A stretch of DNA of 38,034 nucleotides, from positions 69,058 to 107,091 of the forward strand of contig DCIM01000086.1 of the NCBI GenBank assembly GCA_002316005.1, written 5' to 3'. Under the pieces are notes generated by a model. That model saw nothing but the letters and a program-made list of their open reading frames with translations. It searched no databases and had not been told where the DNA came from. The DNA comes from Prevotellaceae bacterium UBA1726 (lineage in GTDB: Bacteria > Bacteroidota > Bacteroidia > Bacteroidales > Bacteroidaceae). How positions within the stretch are numbered: the first letter of the stretch is position 1; the number at the start of each line of letters is the position of its first letter. The position numbers were made by a program, and so were the translations under genes. This document shows, piece by piece, positions 1-9,029 of the stretch.

Positions 1-29
1 AGTTCGAGCCTCTGACGGTGTACAGGTAA
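1..29 (+). CDS. possible 3' tail of a gene entering from the left
   Basis: One frame reads FEPLTVYR and stops at TAA (27-29), just where a terminator hairpin begins. The fragment is too short to identify. It is listed because the plus-strand terminator next to it implies a transcript arriving from the left. Confidence 0.25.
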
Positions 30-60
30 TCCTCAGCAGTGATGCTGGGGATTATTTGTT
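28..60 (+). terminator. intrinsic terminator of an upstream plus-strand gene
   Basis: Bases 28-38 pair with 43-53 (11 pairs including one T-G, loop GTGA), followed by a T-rich tract to about position 62. No plus-strand gene starts in the first 5 kb, so it must serve a gene left of the window. Confidence 0.6.
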
Positions 61-82
61 TTTACACACACTTAAGTGCAAT

Positions 83-110
83 AAAAAAGCCCACTCTTGG
101 GGAGTAGGCT
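83..110 (-). terminator. intrinsic terminator of the fmt-to-COG0523 operon
   Basis: Read on the minus strand, AGCCTACTC pairs with GAGTGGGCT across a short loop (one bulged base) and is followed by TTTTTT. It lies about 30 bases after the stop of the COG0523 gene. Confidence 0.75.
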
Positions 111-141
111 AATTCTTATTTATAATGAATGAATCGCTGTC

Positions 142-1482
142 TTATTTATCAGCAAGACAAGCATCAAGGGCTTCCTTTATTGCCTTCTTATCAAGCTTCT
201 GACCGATGAATACAAGTTTCTGCATTCTGTCACCATAGTTTTCATCCCAATCCTGACGAAGTTGTGGATTACGATCAAGGAACTGCTCAAGTTCTTCTTG
301 AGGCATTGTTGCATACCATTGACCACAATTCTTCAACGAGAACTGCTTTCCTGCCTGCTCAAAAAGATAACAGATATGCTCTTCACCTGTGAAATAGCAC
401 AATCCCTTTGCACGAATGATATTTGAAGGCCATTTGCGAGCAACAAAATCATCAAAGAGACTTAAATCCATAGGACGGCGAGTGAAATACACATAAGTAC
501 CAATGCCATACTCCTCTGCCTCACCCTCACCGTGATGATGGTGGCAATGTCCACATGTGCAACCCTCTGGATGATCATGATGGTGGTGATGATGTTCGTG
601 ATGTTCATGTTCGTCATCGTCATCATCGTCATCTTCTTCATGATGATGATGGTGGTGATGGTGTTCGTGTTCATCATGTTCATCGTGTTCGTGATGGCGG
701 TGGTGAAGCTCGTGTTCGTGTTCATCATCAACGTCTTCATCTTCGTCGTGGTGAGCCTCGAGTTCCTGAATCCATGCAGCAGATGTTGCAACCTCATTGA
801 AATCGAATATTCCCGTTCCTACAATCTTATCAAGATCCACATCACCATAGTTGCACTCAATGATTTCGGCCTTTGGCTGAAGAGCACGAAGAATCTGCTT
901 GATACGCTCCAAATCTGAAGGAGAAACCTCTGCCGCCTTATTCAAAAGAATAATGTTACAGAACTCAATCTGCTGAATTACAAGGTTTTCAATATCCTCC
1001 TCATCAATATCCTTCTTCACAAGGGCATCGCCATTTCCGAATTCATCACGCAAGCGAAGAGCATCAACAACAGTTGCTACGCAATCAAGACAAGGAAGGC
1101 CTTCTGCGGCATATTCTGGTGCAAGATTTGGAATTGAGCAAATTGTCTGTGCAATTGGTAATGGTTCACAGATACCACTTGCCTCAATAACAATATAATC
1201 AAAGCGCTTCATTGCGGCAATATCAGCAAGTTGCTGAACAAGGTCCATCTTCAATGTACAGCAGATACAACCATTCTGCAAAGCAACAAGCGAATCGTCA
1301 TCCTGCCCTACTATACCACCTTGCTGAATAAGTGCTGCATCAATGTTCACTTCACCAATATCGTTCACAATGACAGCAAACTTATAGCCTTTTTCATTTG
1401 CAAGGATACGGTTCAAAAGTGTAGTTTTACCACTACCGAGATAACCGGTGAGAAGCAAAACTGGTATTTCTTTATTATTCAT
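142..1482 (-). CDS. COG0523-family GTPase (CobW/ZNG1-like metallochaperone) with a long His/Asp/Glu linker
   Basis: This 446-residue P-loop GTPase shows Walker A GYLGSGKTT (13-21), the family metal motif GCICC (71-75), EASG (100-103) and an NKAAE base-recognition loop (181-185). COG0523 proteins use GTP hydrolysis to deliver a metal, usually zinc, to client proteins. Residues about 244-317 are almost entirely His, Asp and Glu, including a run of eight His, followed by CTCGHC (308-313); this is very probably a metal-binding store. The C-terminal CobW_C domain follows (about 325-440). It is the last gene of the minus-strand operon, 24 bases after the ClC gene. Whether it serves zinc or another metal is not fixed by the sequence, and I see no adjacent Zur-type operator. 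Confidence 0.9.
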   Translation of the reverse strand: MNNKEIPVLLLTGYLGSGKTTLLNRILANEKGYKFAVIVNDIGEVNIDAALIQQGGIVGQDDDSLVALQNGCICCTLKMDLVQQLADIAAMKRFDYIVIEASGICEPLPIAQTICSIPNLAPEYAAEGLPCLDCVATVVDALRLRDEFGNGDALVKKDIDEEDIENLVIQQIEFCNIILLNKAAEVSPSDLERIKQILRALQPKAEIIECNYGDVDLDKIVGTGIFDFNEVATSAAWIQELEAHHDEDEDVDDEHEHELHHRHHEHDEHDEHEHHHHHHHHEEDDDDDDDEHEHHEHHHHHHDHPEGCTCGHCHHHHGEGEAEEYGIGTYVYFTRRPMDLSLFDDFVARKWPSNIIRAKGLCYFTGEEHICYLFEQAGKQFSLKNCGQWYATMPQEELEQFLDRNPQLRQDWDENYGDRMQKLVFIGQKLDKKAIKEALDACLADK

Positions 1483-1506
1483 ATTTCTTTTTATTTGGTT
1501 TTCTAT

Positions 1507-3300
1507 TTAGTCGGCCGAGAAGTCAGCCACCATCTTTCTATATAATGAATACACGCGTGTACGCGAGATGAAACCCTGAAGCACATTATTGGTGTCGACA
1601 ACAGGCAAGAAGTTCGCACCTGTATTCTCAAAGGTTTTCATGATATCCTCCATTGGATCGTTTTCGCCAACACAGCCAGATACAGGTGTCATAATCTGCG
1701 ATACGAGCATACGACCATACAATTCAGTGCGGAACATAATATGGCGAATCTTTGCAACATCAATCTCGCCAAGCAATACCCCACCATTGTCAAGAACAGG
1801 AATGAAACTTGTCTGACTGGTTGAAATCTTTCCAACAAGTTTTCCCATCGGAAGATCAGGAGATACTGATGTATAGTCGTGCTCAACAACACTTTCAAGA
1901 TTCATCAGTGTAAGCACCGAACGGTCGGTGTGATGAGTGAGCAATTTTCCTTCGCGAGCAAGACGCATAGCATAAATGCTATGTTTCTCGAAAAGGCTTA
2001 TTGTCATTACCGATGACACACTAACAATCATCAACGGCATAAACATTGCATATCCACCTGTCAATTCCGCAATAAGGAAAATTCCTGTCAATGGAGCATG
2101 CATCACACCAGCCATCACACCAGCCATACCAAGCATTGTGAAATTCTTCTCCGATATTGTGATACCGATATTATGCATATTCCAGAAATGCGAGAATAAG
2201 AATCCCGAAAAACCACCGATAAACAACGATGGTGCGAATGTACCACCACAACCACCAGCTCCGTTAGTAGAAGCTGTTGCCATAGCCTTGAAAGCAATAA
2301 CCAATGCCACATAGACAAGCAAGAGGTTCTCATGTCCAGAAAACAAAGAACCGGCCATCACCTTCGACCAATCACCCTCGGTATTTCCTCCAAGCAGTAC
2401 GTTGATTGCGGAATATCCTTCGCCGTAAAGCGAAGGGAATATGAAGATAAGTGAACTAAGAACTATACCTCCAAGAAAGAGTTTGCCATATCTATGATTT
2501 TTCAATCGGGCATAAAGACCTTCGCACGCCGACATTGAACGGATGAAGTAAAGACTTACCAAACCACAGAAAACACCAAGAAGAATGTTTGCAGGCACAC
2601 GCTGCACATCCCATGGATTCTCAAGCATAAAAGTGAAAAGATTGGTGTTTCCTACGAATATATAGGTAAAGCATGTTGCCGTCACTGATGAAATGAGGAT
2701 TGGCATAATTGACGCCATCGACAAATCAATCATCAGTACTTCAAGGGTAAATACAAGTCCAGCGATTGGGGCCTTAAAGATACCTGCAATGGCAGCAGAA
2801 GCACCACAACCGACAAGTACGATAAGCATCTTTCCGTCAAGACGGAATAACTGACCAAGACGACTACCAATAGCCGAACCTGTAAGTACGATTGGTGCCT
2901 CAGCTCCTACCGAACCACCAAAACCAATGGTGATACTTGACGCAATAACCGATGTCCATGTGTTATGGCCTTTAATTCGGGCTTGCTTTGAGGATATGGC
3001 GTAGAGAATACGCGTAATACCGTGTGAAATATTATCCTTTACAACATATTTCACAAACAACGAAGTAAGCCAAATACCCACAATTGGGAAAACAAGGTAG
3101 AGCCAGTTGAAGGTGTGAGCATCGAATTTTCCTGTAAGAAGATGCTGAATAAAATGAATAAGTGAATGCAGGATGAATGCCGCCAATGAGGCGAAAAGAC
3201 CAACAAAAAACGACAATAACATCAACAAGTGGCGATCAGAGATATTCTTCTCACGCCACTCTATCATCCTTCTGAAACGACTTTTCCTTAAATTGCTCAT
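1507..3300 (-). CDS. ClC-family chloride channel/transporter with C-terminal CBS domains
   Basis: A 597-residue inner-membrane protein of the ClC family, which moves chloride or exchanges it for protons. Many hydrophobic helices fill residues about 20-440. The selectivity-filter motifs are visible as GGSVGAEAPIVLTG, containing the gating Glu in a GAEAP variant of the usual GxEGP, and GGTFAPSLFIGG. Two CBS repeats (about 460-590) close the protein and would bind adenine nucleotides or otherwise regulate gating. It sits 27 bases after the tsaC-like gene and 24 before the COG0523 gene, so co-transcription is likely. Channel versus antiporter cannot be decided from sequence alone. Confidence 0.93.
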   Translation of the reverse strand: MSNLRKSRFRRMIEWREKNISDRHLLMLLSFFVGLFASLAAFILHSLIHFIQHLLTGKFDAHTFNWLYLVFPIVGIWLTSLFVKYVVKDNISHGITRILYAISSKQARIKGHNTWTSVIASSITIGFGGSVGAEAPIVLTGSAIGSRLGQLFRLDGKMLIVLVGCGASAAIAGIFKAPIAGLVFTLEVLMIDLSMASIMPILISSVTATCFTYIFVGNTNLFTFMLENPWDVQRVPANILLGVFCGLVSLYFIRSMSACEGLYARLKNHRYGKLFLGGIVLSSLIFIFPSLYGEGYSAINVLLGGNTEGDWSKVMAGSLFSGHENLLLVYVALVIAFKAMATASTNGAGGCGGTFAPSLFIGGFSGFLFSHFWNMHNIGITISEKNFTMLGMAGVMAGVMHAPLTGIFLIAELTGGYAMFMPLMIVSVSSVMTISLFEKHSIYAMRLAREGKLLTHHTDRSVLTLMNLESVVEHDYTSVSPDLPMGKLVGKISTSQTSFIPVLDNGGVLLGEIDVAKIRHIMFRTELYGRMLVSQIMTPVSGCVGENDPMEDIMKTFENTGANFLPVVDTNNVLQGFISRTRVYSLYRKMVADFSAD

Positions 3301-3327
3301 CTTTCTCTTTTCGTCTTTTCGGTGAAA

Positions 3328-3972
3328 CTACTTTCTAATAATTGTCACCTGACCGTCCTTCGTCAGTTTTATGATACTTGAAGGTACATGTGGCAAATGC
3401 TCCTGACGACGAGTTTCGCATATATAATCCACCGCAGAGAGGATCTCCTCTTCAATGTCACAATAATTCTGCGCTGTTGGTTCGCCACTTATGTTGGCAC
3501 TTGTAGAAACAATAGGCTTCTGCATTCGATAGCAGAGTTGCTTTGAGAATTCCTCTTGAGTAATGCGAATTCCAACTGAACCATCCACTGCATAAAGGTT
3601 CTCTGCAAGGCTTGAAATACCATCAAGAATTACAGTTGTAGGCTTCTCTGGGAGAGTAAGTAAATCCCATGCAACATCAGGAATGTCGCGAGCATATCGC
3701 TGCAAGCGTACATCACTGTCTACCAAGCAGATAAGTGCTTTTGAGTCATCTCTTTGTTTAATTTCGTAAACTCTCTTTACAGCCTCTGCATTTGTAGCAT
3801 CACAACCGATTCCCCATACTGTATCAGTAGGATAGAGAATCACCCCACCCTTCTTCATCACCTCAACAGCTTTCTGCACATCATCAGCAACGGTGATTCC
3901 AGAAGGAAGGTGGCGAGTTATAATCGACTTCTTCTGTTCTTGAGCGTTATCTTTTTCGTTATATTTTCTCAT
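3328..3972 (-). CDS. tsaC: L-threonylcarbamoyladenylate synthase (TsaC/Sua5/YrdC family)
   Basis: Makes threonylcarbamoyl-AMP from threonine, bicarbonate and ATP for the t6A37 modification of ANN-decoding tRNAs. The YrdC fold covers residues about 30-205, with the typical VILYPTDTVWGIGCDA segment, the KxR-like KQRDDSKAL segment, SVGIRI, and the nucleotide-binding STSANISGEPTA. At 214 residues it is the short YrdC/TsaC form without the Sua5 C-terminal domain. Its start lies 2 bases after the fmt stop, showing tight coupling of two tRNA-related genes. The N-terminal 20 residues are polar and may be a lineage-specific extension. Confidence 0.93.
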   Translation of the reverse strand: MRKYNEKDNAQEQKKSIITRHLPSGITVADDVQKAVEVMKKGGVILYPTDTVWGIGCDATNAEAVKRVYEIKQRDDSKALICLVDSDVRLQRYARDIPDVAWDLLTLPEKPTTVILDGISSLAENLYAVDGSVGIRITQEEFSKQLCYRMQKPIVSTSANISGEPTAQNYCDIEEEILSAVDYICETRRQEHLPHVPSSIIKLTKDGQVTIIRK

Positions 3973-3974
3973 AA

Positions 3975-4943
3975 TTATTTCTTCAATCCATTTACAAAAT
4001 CCTGCGCCTTCATTCGTTTCTTTCCTGCCATCTGGAGTTCAACAATCTCCAACCAGCAATCAGAAGCGGCAATGAAGAGTTGTTTCTTCTCTGCACGAAG
4101 AGTTCCTGGTTCTGCAGAACACTTATCATTAGTCTTTGCAGCCTTATAGATCTTCATCACCTGAGGTTCTGTGCCTTCAGAAACAGTTACATTTGTCCAA
4201 GCACCAGGAATAGGACTCAAACCGCGAACAAAGTCATAAACCTGCTTTGCGGTCTTATTCCAGTCAATCTCACAAGTCTCCTTGAAGATTTTTGGTGCAT
4301 GATGCAATTCGCAATTAGCCAATTTGCCATTGACAATTTCTTCTTGCGGAATAGAAGGCACATCACCATCCTTTTCAAGAACCATGTCAACAGTATCCTT
4401 AGCAATAACAGCACCAAGTGCCATCAATCCATCATAGACATATTCAACATCAGCCTCATCTGGCACAGGGAATTCCATCTGCTTAATGATTCTGCCTGTA
4501 TCAATGTCATGATCAAGGAAGAAAGTTGTCACACCAGTTGTTGTCTCGCCATTGATGATTGCCCAATTGATTGGTGCAGCACCACGATACTGAGGAAGAA
4601 GAGCCGCATGAACATTGAATGTTCCAAAGCGAGGCATTGCCCAAACAACTTCAGGAAGCATACGGAAAGCCACAACAACCTGAAGGTCGGCTTTATAGGA
4701 AGCCAACTCCGCAAGGAATTCCGGATCCTTCATCTTCACCGGTTGAAGCACAGGCAAACCATGTTCAAGTGCATATCGCTTTACGGCAGGAGCAGTAAGA
4801 ACTGCATGACGACCAACAGGTTTATCCGGTTGAGTAACAATAGCCACAACATTATAGCCCCCTTCAACGAGGCACTTCAAGGTACCGACGGCAAACTCCG
4901 GAGTACCCATAAAGACGATGCGTAATTCTTCCTTTTTTATCAT
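3975..4943 (-). CDS. fmt: methionyl-tRNA formyltransferase
   Basis: Formylates initiator Met-tRNA using 10-formyltetrahydrofolate. The N-terminal formyltransferase domain begins LRIVFMGTPEFA, and the catalytic triad of the family is present in NVHAALLPQYRGAAP (Asn, His) and DHDIDTGRI (Asp). The C-terminal tRNA-binding domain contains RGLSPIPGAWT. I chose ATG at 4943 (322 residues) over an in-frame ATG at 4967 because a -7 promoter box (4948-4955) lies between them, so the upstream codon would not be transcribed. That places the start 5 bases after the box, implying a nearly leaderless message. It is the first gene of the operon. Confidence 0.95.
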   Translation of the reverse strand: MIKKEELRIVFMGTPEFAVGTLKCLVEGGYNVVAIVTQPDKPVGRHAVLTAPAVKRYALEHGLPVLQPVKMKDPEFLAELASYKADLQVVVAFRMLPEVVWAMPRFGTFNVHAALLPQYRGAAPINWAIINGETTTGVTTFFLDHDIDTGRIIKQMEFPVPDEADVEYVYDGLMALGAVIAKDTVDMVLEKDGDVPSIPQEEIVNGKLANCELHHAPKIFKETCEIDWNKTAKQVYDFVRGLSPIPGAWTNVTVSEGTEPQVMKIYKAAKTNDKCSAEPGTLRAEKKQLFIAASDCWLEIVELQMAGKKRMKAQDFVNGLKK

Positions 4944-4947
4944 ATTG

Positions 4948-4955
4948 CAAAGATA
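4948..4955 (-). promoter_or_regulatory. -7 box TATCTTTG of fmt
   Basis: Minus-strand TATCTTTG matches the Bacteroidetes TAnnTTTG box. Its last G is 5 bases before the chosen fmt ATG. Confidence 0.7.
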
Positions 4956-5085
4956 CAACTTTTTCATAGAAAAAGAAAACTTCGCATGCTAAATTTCGCA
5001 AATTCCCCGGTAAATAGATATAAATTAAGTATTAAGGAAGTTGTGCACACAATATTTTCCCGATTATCGCGTTATTATTCATGTT

Positions 5086-7455
5086 ATGAATAGAAAATTA
5101 GTTTTTCCCCTGATAATATTCCTTGCCTTGAGTCAGCAAATCTTTGCTCAGGCGTTCAAACTCGAGGGTCGTGTGACCGACGAGAACCAGCAACCTATTG
5201 AGTTTGCGACAGTTAGTTGTGTTGCTCAAGGGGCTATGACCATGACTAATCTTAGCGGAGAGTTCGCCATTCAACTCAACTCGGCCGACTCTGTTGTTGT
5301 GAAATTCTCTATGGTGGGTTATCGCGCAAAGACACGCGTTCTTCGCAAACCTCGTGGCAATCAGAAACTCCTTATCTCGCTTGCCGAAGACAACACTCTT
5401 GCAGAAGTACAGGTTACTGAGATGAAACGCCAAACGGGTCAGACAGAGGAGATAAAAACCGACCTTTTGAAGCAGACGCCTTCTGTAACAGGAAATGGTG
5501 TGGAGGAACTTATCCAGAGTCAGGCGGGTGTATCAACTCATAGTGAACTTTCTTCACAATATAATGTTCGTGGTGGTGCTTTTGATGAAAACTCGGTTTA
5601 TATCAATGGTGTTGAGATATATCGTCCATTCCTCGTTCGCTCAGGTCAGCAGGAAGGTCTTTCGGCAATCAACCCTGATATGGTGGAGAAAATCGGTTTC
5701 TCAACTGGTGGTTTTGAGGCAAAATACGGAGACAAAATGTCTTCTGCCCTTGATATCACATACAAACGACCAAAGAAATTCGAGGCAACAGTACAAGCAT
5801 CACTCCTTGGAGCTTCGGCTTATGTAGGTTTGGCAGGAAAGCATTTCACTTGGACAAACGGCATTCGCTATAAGACGAACCGCTATCTGCTTGGTTCTTT
5901 GCAGACAAAAGGCGAGTACCACCCTACTCAGATGGATTATCAGACATACCTGTCGTATCAGCCATCAAAGCGTTGGAGTGTTGACATTATCGGAAATATC
6001 AACACAAACAACTACGAATTCACGCCTTCCGACCGCGAGACATCATTTGGCACACAGGAGGATGTGAAGTCGTTCAAGGTTTATTTCGATGGTCAGGAGA
6101 AGGATGTTTTCCGCACTTATTTTGGTTCTATTGGCATTACTCACAACTTCACCGACAACACTTCCGTCACTCTTCTTGGTTCGGCATTCAAGACTTCTGA
6201 AAAGGAGGCTTACGACCTTCAAGGTCAGTATTGGTTGACACAGACAGAAACATCCGAGAATCTTGGTGTTGGAACTTATTTCCAGCATGCTCGCAATTAT
6301 CTCGACGCTGAAGTTCAGAGTGCAAAACTTATGCTCAGGCATAAGGCAAAGAGCCATAACATTGAGTTTGGCCTTACCTACAAGCACGAGCATATTATTG
6401 AGAATAGTGTTGAATACGAAATGCGCGATTCTGCCGGATACAGTATTCCTCACACGGGTCAGGATTTGCAGATGGTTTATAGCATGCGCGCCAATAACAC
6501 GCTGAATGCCAACCGAATAGAGAGTTACATTCAGGACACTTGGCGATTCGGCAAGGAGGAAGGCACTCGCTATACTCTCAACTATGGCGTTCGCCTTGCT
6601 CATTGGTCGTTCAACAAGGAGACAATCGTTTCTCCTCGTGCTTCACTTGCCATCATTCCGGCTTTCAACAGCGACATCACTTGGCGTATTGCATCAGGTC
6701 TTTACTATCAGGCTCCTTTCTACAAGGAACTTCGTGACACGACAACCGTTAACGGCATAACATATGCCACACTCAACGAGAAGGCGAAATCACAGCGTTC
6801 AATTCATTTCATTGGTGCATTCGACTATCGTTTCAAGTTGGCAGGACGACCAATGCGATTTACTGCCGAAGGTTATTACAAACTGCTAAGCAACCTTGTG
6901 CCTTATAGCATAAATAATGTGAAAGTGGTTTATTATGGCGAAAATGAATGTTCGGGACATGCAGCAGGTGTTGACTTCAAGATTTTCGGTGAGTTTGTAC
7001 CTGGATATGACTCTTGGCTCACATTCTCGCTGATGAGTGCAAGAATGAACCTCAACGGCATTTCCACCCCTCTTCCAACCGACCAAAGATTTGGCGTGAA
7101 CCTGTTCTTCACCGACTATTTCCCTGGTACTGACCGTTGGAAGATGTCGCTCAAACTGGCTTATGCTGACGGATTGCCATTCTCTGCTCCTCACCGCGAA
7201 CTTGAGCGCAACACTTTCCGTGCTCCTGCCTACAAGCGAGTGGATTTGGGCATGAGCTACCGACTTATTGACAACACCCAGAAACCAAAGAAAACTATCC
7301 GTAACATCTGGCTCGGTTTAGACGGTTTGAACCTCCTCGGTATCAACAACGTAAACTCTTACTATTGGATTACAGATGTGACAAATCAGCAATATGCCGT
7401 TCCTAACTACCTGACAGGCAGACAGATAAACGGCAAGATTACTATTGAATTGTAA
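5086..7455 (+). CDS. TonB-dependent receptor with carboxypeptidase-regulatory-like N-terminal domain
   Basis: A 789-residue outer-membrane receptor. Residues 1-22 are a signal peptide ending FAQ, so ATG 5086 is preferred to the in-frame TTG at 5041, which would put a polar stretch before the signal. A carboxypeptidase-D-like beta-sandwich follows (FKLEGRVTDENQQPIEFATV, about 25-105), then the plug domain (about 115-230, with YNVRGGAFDENSVYINGVEI), then a long beta-barrel ending in GKITIEL. There is no SusD partner next to it, so a SUS-type glycan system is not indicated and the substrate is unknown. The DUF5103 gene starts 10 bases downstream and is probably co-transcribed. Confidence 0.92.
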   Translation: MNRKLVFPLIIFLALSQQIFAQAFKLEGRVTDENQQPIEFATVSCVAQGAMTMTNLSGEFAIQLNSADSVVVKFSMVGYRAKTRVLRKPRGNQKLLISLAEDNTLAEVQVTEMKRQTGQTEEIKTDLLKQTPSVTGNGVEELIQSQAGVSTHSELSSQYNVRGGAFDENSVYINGVEIYRPFLVRSGQQEGLSAINPDMVEKIGFSTGGFEAKYGDKMSSALDITYKRPKKFEATVQASLLGASAYVGLAGKHFTWTNGIRYKTNRYLLGSLQTKGEYHPTQMDYQTYLSYQPSKRWSVDIIGNINTNNYEFTPSDRETSFGTQEDVKSFKVYFDGQEKDVFRTYFGSIGITHNFTDNTSVTLLGSAFKTSEKEAYDLQGQYWLTQTETSENLGVGTYFQHARNYLDAEVQSAKLMLRHKAKSHNIEFGLTYKHEHIIENSVEYEMRDSAGYSIPHTGQDLQMVYSMRANNTLNANRIESYIQDTWRFGKEEGTRYTLNYGVRLAHWSFNKETIVSPRASLAIIPAFNSDITWRIASGLYYQAPFYKELRDTTTVNGITYATLNEKAKSQRSIHFIGAFDYRFKLAGRPMRFTAEGYYKLLSNLVPYSINNVKVVYYGENECSGHAAGVDFKIFGEFVPGYDSWLTFSLMSARMNLNGISTPLPTDQRFGVNLFFTDYFPGTDRWKMSLKLAYADGLPFSAPHRELERNTFRAPAYKRVDLGMSYRLIDNTQKPKKTIRNIWLGLDGLNLLGINNVNSYYWITDVTNQQYAVPNYLTGRQINGKITIEL

Positions 7456-7465
7456 AGCCTGAATT

Positions 7466-8701
7466 ATGAAGAAAACGCTCATCATTATTTTGTTAGGTGC
7501 CCTTTCTTATATGAAAGGTGAAGCCCAAACGAATCAAATCTATGATTCCAATATTGCTTCGCTTACAGTAGTATCGGGCAATGATTGGATGGGATTGCCT
7601 GTGGCTGATTTGAACGGAGGAACAATAAACATCAATTTCGACGAACTTTCGCACGAATACCATAGATATATATATAAGGTGGAGCATTGTGATGCGGATT
7701 GGACTCCTTCTGAGGGGCTTTTCAATTCTGATTATATCAGCGGATTCTACGATGACAACACTATTGACGATTACAACGAATCGTTGAGCACATATCAACT
7801 CTACACTCATTATTCGCTGACAATTCCTAACGAGAAGATAAGGCTTACGATGAGCGGAAACTACAAACTCACCGTTTATGACAATAATGATGACGATGAA
7901 CCTGTGTTTACTGCTTGCTTCATGCTTTGCGAAAACTCTGCCGGCATAGGATTCGAGTGTATCACAAACACAGATGCTGATATCAACGGTCGTCATCAGC
8001 AGTTGAATATGGAGGTGAGCTATGGTTCGATTAATGTGACCGATCCTTCATCGCAACTTCACACGGTGATACTTCAAAACCAGCGTTGGGATTATGCCGT
8101 AAACAATCCAAAGGCGCAATTTGTGATGCGTGATGGCCTTCGTTGGGAACATTGTCGCGACCTTATCTTCCTTGCTGGCGATGAATACCACAAGTTTGAG
8201 ACGCTCGACCCAACACACACCACAATGGGCCTTGCGTCTGTGGGATGGGATAAAGAAAACTCCCAATGGCACGCTTATGTAGAACCAGATATGCCTCGTC
8301 GTAATTATTCCTACGATGTTGATGCCAATGGTGCCTTCCTCATTCGCAATTCCGACAACGAGGAAAACGACCTTATGAGCGATTATATCCTCACTCATTT
8401 CGAACTTCATGCTCCTCGCCAAAATGGTGCGGTTTATTTGAATGGAGTTTGGACACACGACAGTTTTGAACCACAATACGAGATGATTTGGAACGATGAG
8501 ACGCAGGTTTATGAGAATACTCTTCTCTTGAAACAGGGTTATTATTCCTATCGTTATCTGCTGATGTTGAACGATGGTACACTAACCAACATTTCGTCGG
8601 AGGGCAATTTCTTCGAGGCTGAAAATCGCTATGACGCACTACTCTATTATCGTGCTCCTGGCGATCGCGCTGACCGCCTCGTTGCTCATAGTCACAACTA
8701 A
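7466..8701 (+). CDS. DUF5103 protein (type IX secretion plug-domain family)
   Basis: A 411-residue exported protein with a signal peptide ending GEAQ. The body matches the DUF5103 family: an N-terminal beta-rich part with YIYKVEHCDADWTPS and YTHYSLTIPNEKIRLTMSGNY, and a C-terminal immunoglobulin-like half with YENTLLLKQGYYSYRYL. In Flavobacterium a member of this family (Plug) closes the lateral pore of the type IX translocon SprA; whether this protein does so is inference. It follows the TonB receptor by 10 bases. No other type IX component is present in the window. Confidence 0.85.
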   Translation: MKKTLIIILLGALSYMKGEAQTNQIYDSNIASLTVVSGNDWMGLPVADLNGGTININFDELSHEYHRYIYKVEHCDADWTPSEGLFNSDYISGFYDDNTIDDYNESLSTYQLYTHYSLTIPNEKIRLTMSGNYKLTVYDNNDDDEPVFTACFMLCENSAGIGFECITNTDADINGRHQQLNMEVSYGSINVTDPSSQLHTVILQNQRWDYAVNNPKAQFVMRDGLRWEHCRDLIFLAGDEYHKFETLDPTHTTMGLASVGWDKENSQWHAYVEPDMPRRNYSYDVDANGAFLIRNSDNEENDLMSDYILTHFELHAPRQNGAVYLNGVWTHDSFEPQYEMIWNDETQVYENTLLLKQGYYSYRYLLMLNDGTLTNISSEGNFFEAENRYDALLYYRAPGDRADRLVAHSHN

Positions 8702-8830
8702 TCAGAATCATCAGAAACAACAAAATCACGCCTTGGAGTATTGTAAATAATATTCACAAGGCATTTTTTCGTTACATATGAGTTTGTCTGATAAATCGTC
8801 TTTGTAACTCATTGATTATCAATGTGTTTA

Positions 8831-8935
8831 TCATTCCATTGGGATGACGTTGTCATTTAAGTGAAATGAGCAGCTCATTTAAGTGGAATGAGGAGGTCAT
8901 TTCAATGGAATGACACGGTCATTTAACCGAAATGA
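8831..8935. repeat. five 17-bp imperfect palindromes at exact 22-bp period
   Basis: Units start at 8831, 8853, 8875, 8897 and 8919, each of the form TCATTYNANYGRRATGA and separated by 5-base spacers. Outer flanking bases also tend to pair, for example GAC-GTT-GTC and GAG-CAG-CTC between adjacent units, with a C/G swap on both sides of the second junction. The array could be a set of binding sites on about one face of the helix, a chain of RNA hairpins, or a decaying tandem duplication of a palindromic repeat. Confidence 0.85.
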
Positions 8936-8980
8936 CAACGAGCCAAAATTGTGTAAATAAATTTCAAGCAAAGAAGAATA

Positions 8981-9001
8981 AAAAAGGGCGAGCAATAGCC
9001 C
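8981..9001 (-). terminator. intrinsic terminator of the manC-like gene
   Basis: On the minus strand GGGC (9001-8998) pairs with GCCC (8989-8986) and is followed by TTTTTT. It lies about 30 bases after the manC stop. Confidence 0.55.
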
Positions 9002-9029
9002 ACCCCAATTTCATATATTTATTTGCGTT

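Larger units (their letters stand above)
8702..9029. other. convergent intergenic region with palindrome array and terminator
   Basis: The 328 bases between the DUF5103 gene and the minus-strand manC-like gene contain no credible reading frame. They hold the 22-bp-period palindrome array (8831-8935) and the manC terminator (8981-9001). Confidence 0.8.

Noticed and set aside
1..24. Possible 3' end of a tRNA (TTCGAGC loop with a CTCTG stem strand)
   Set aside because: The implied acceptor stem would make the tRNA start with A, which is rare; most of the molecule is outside the window; and a coding tail with a stop at 27-29 fits the terminator equally well.
532..918. Plus-strand frames opposite the COG0523 gene
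   Set aside because: They are hydrophobic low-complexity shadows of the His/Asp triplet tract on the other strand.
8831..8935. CRISPR array
   Set aside because: Units are 17 bases and differ from each other, spacers are 5 bases, and there are no cas genes.
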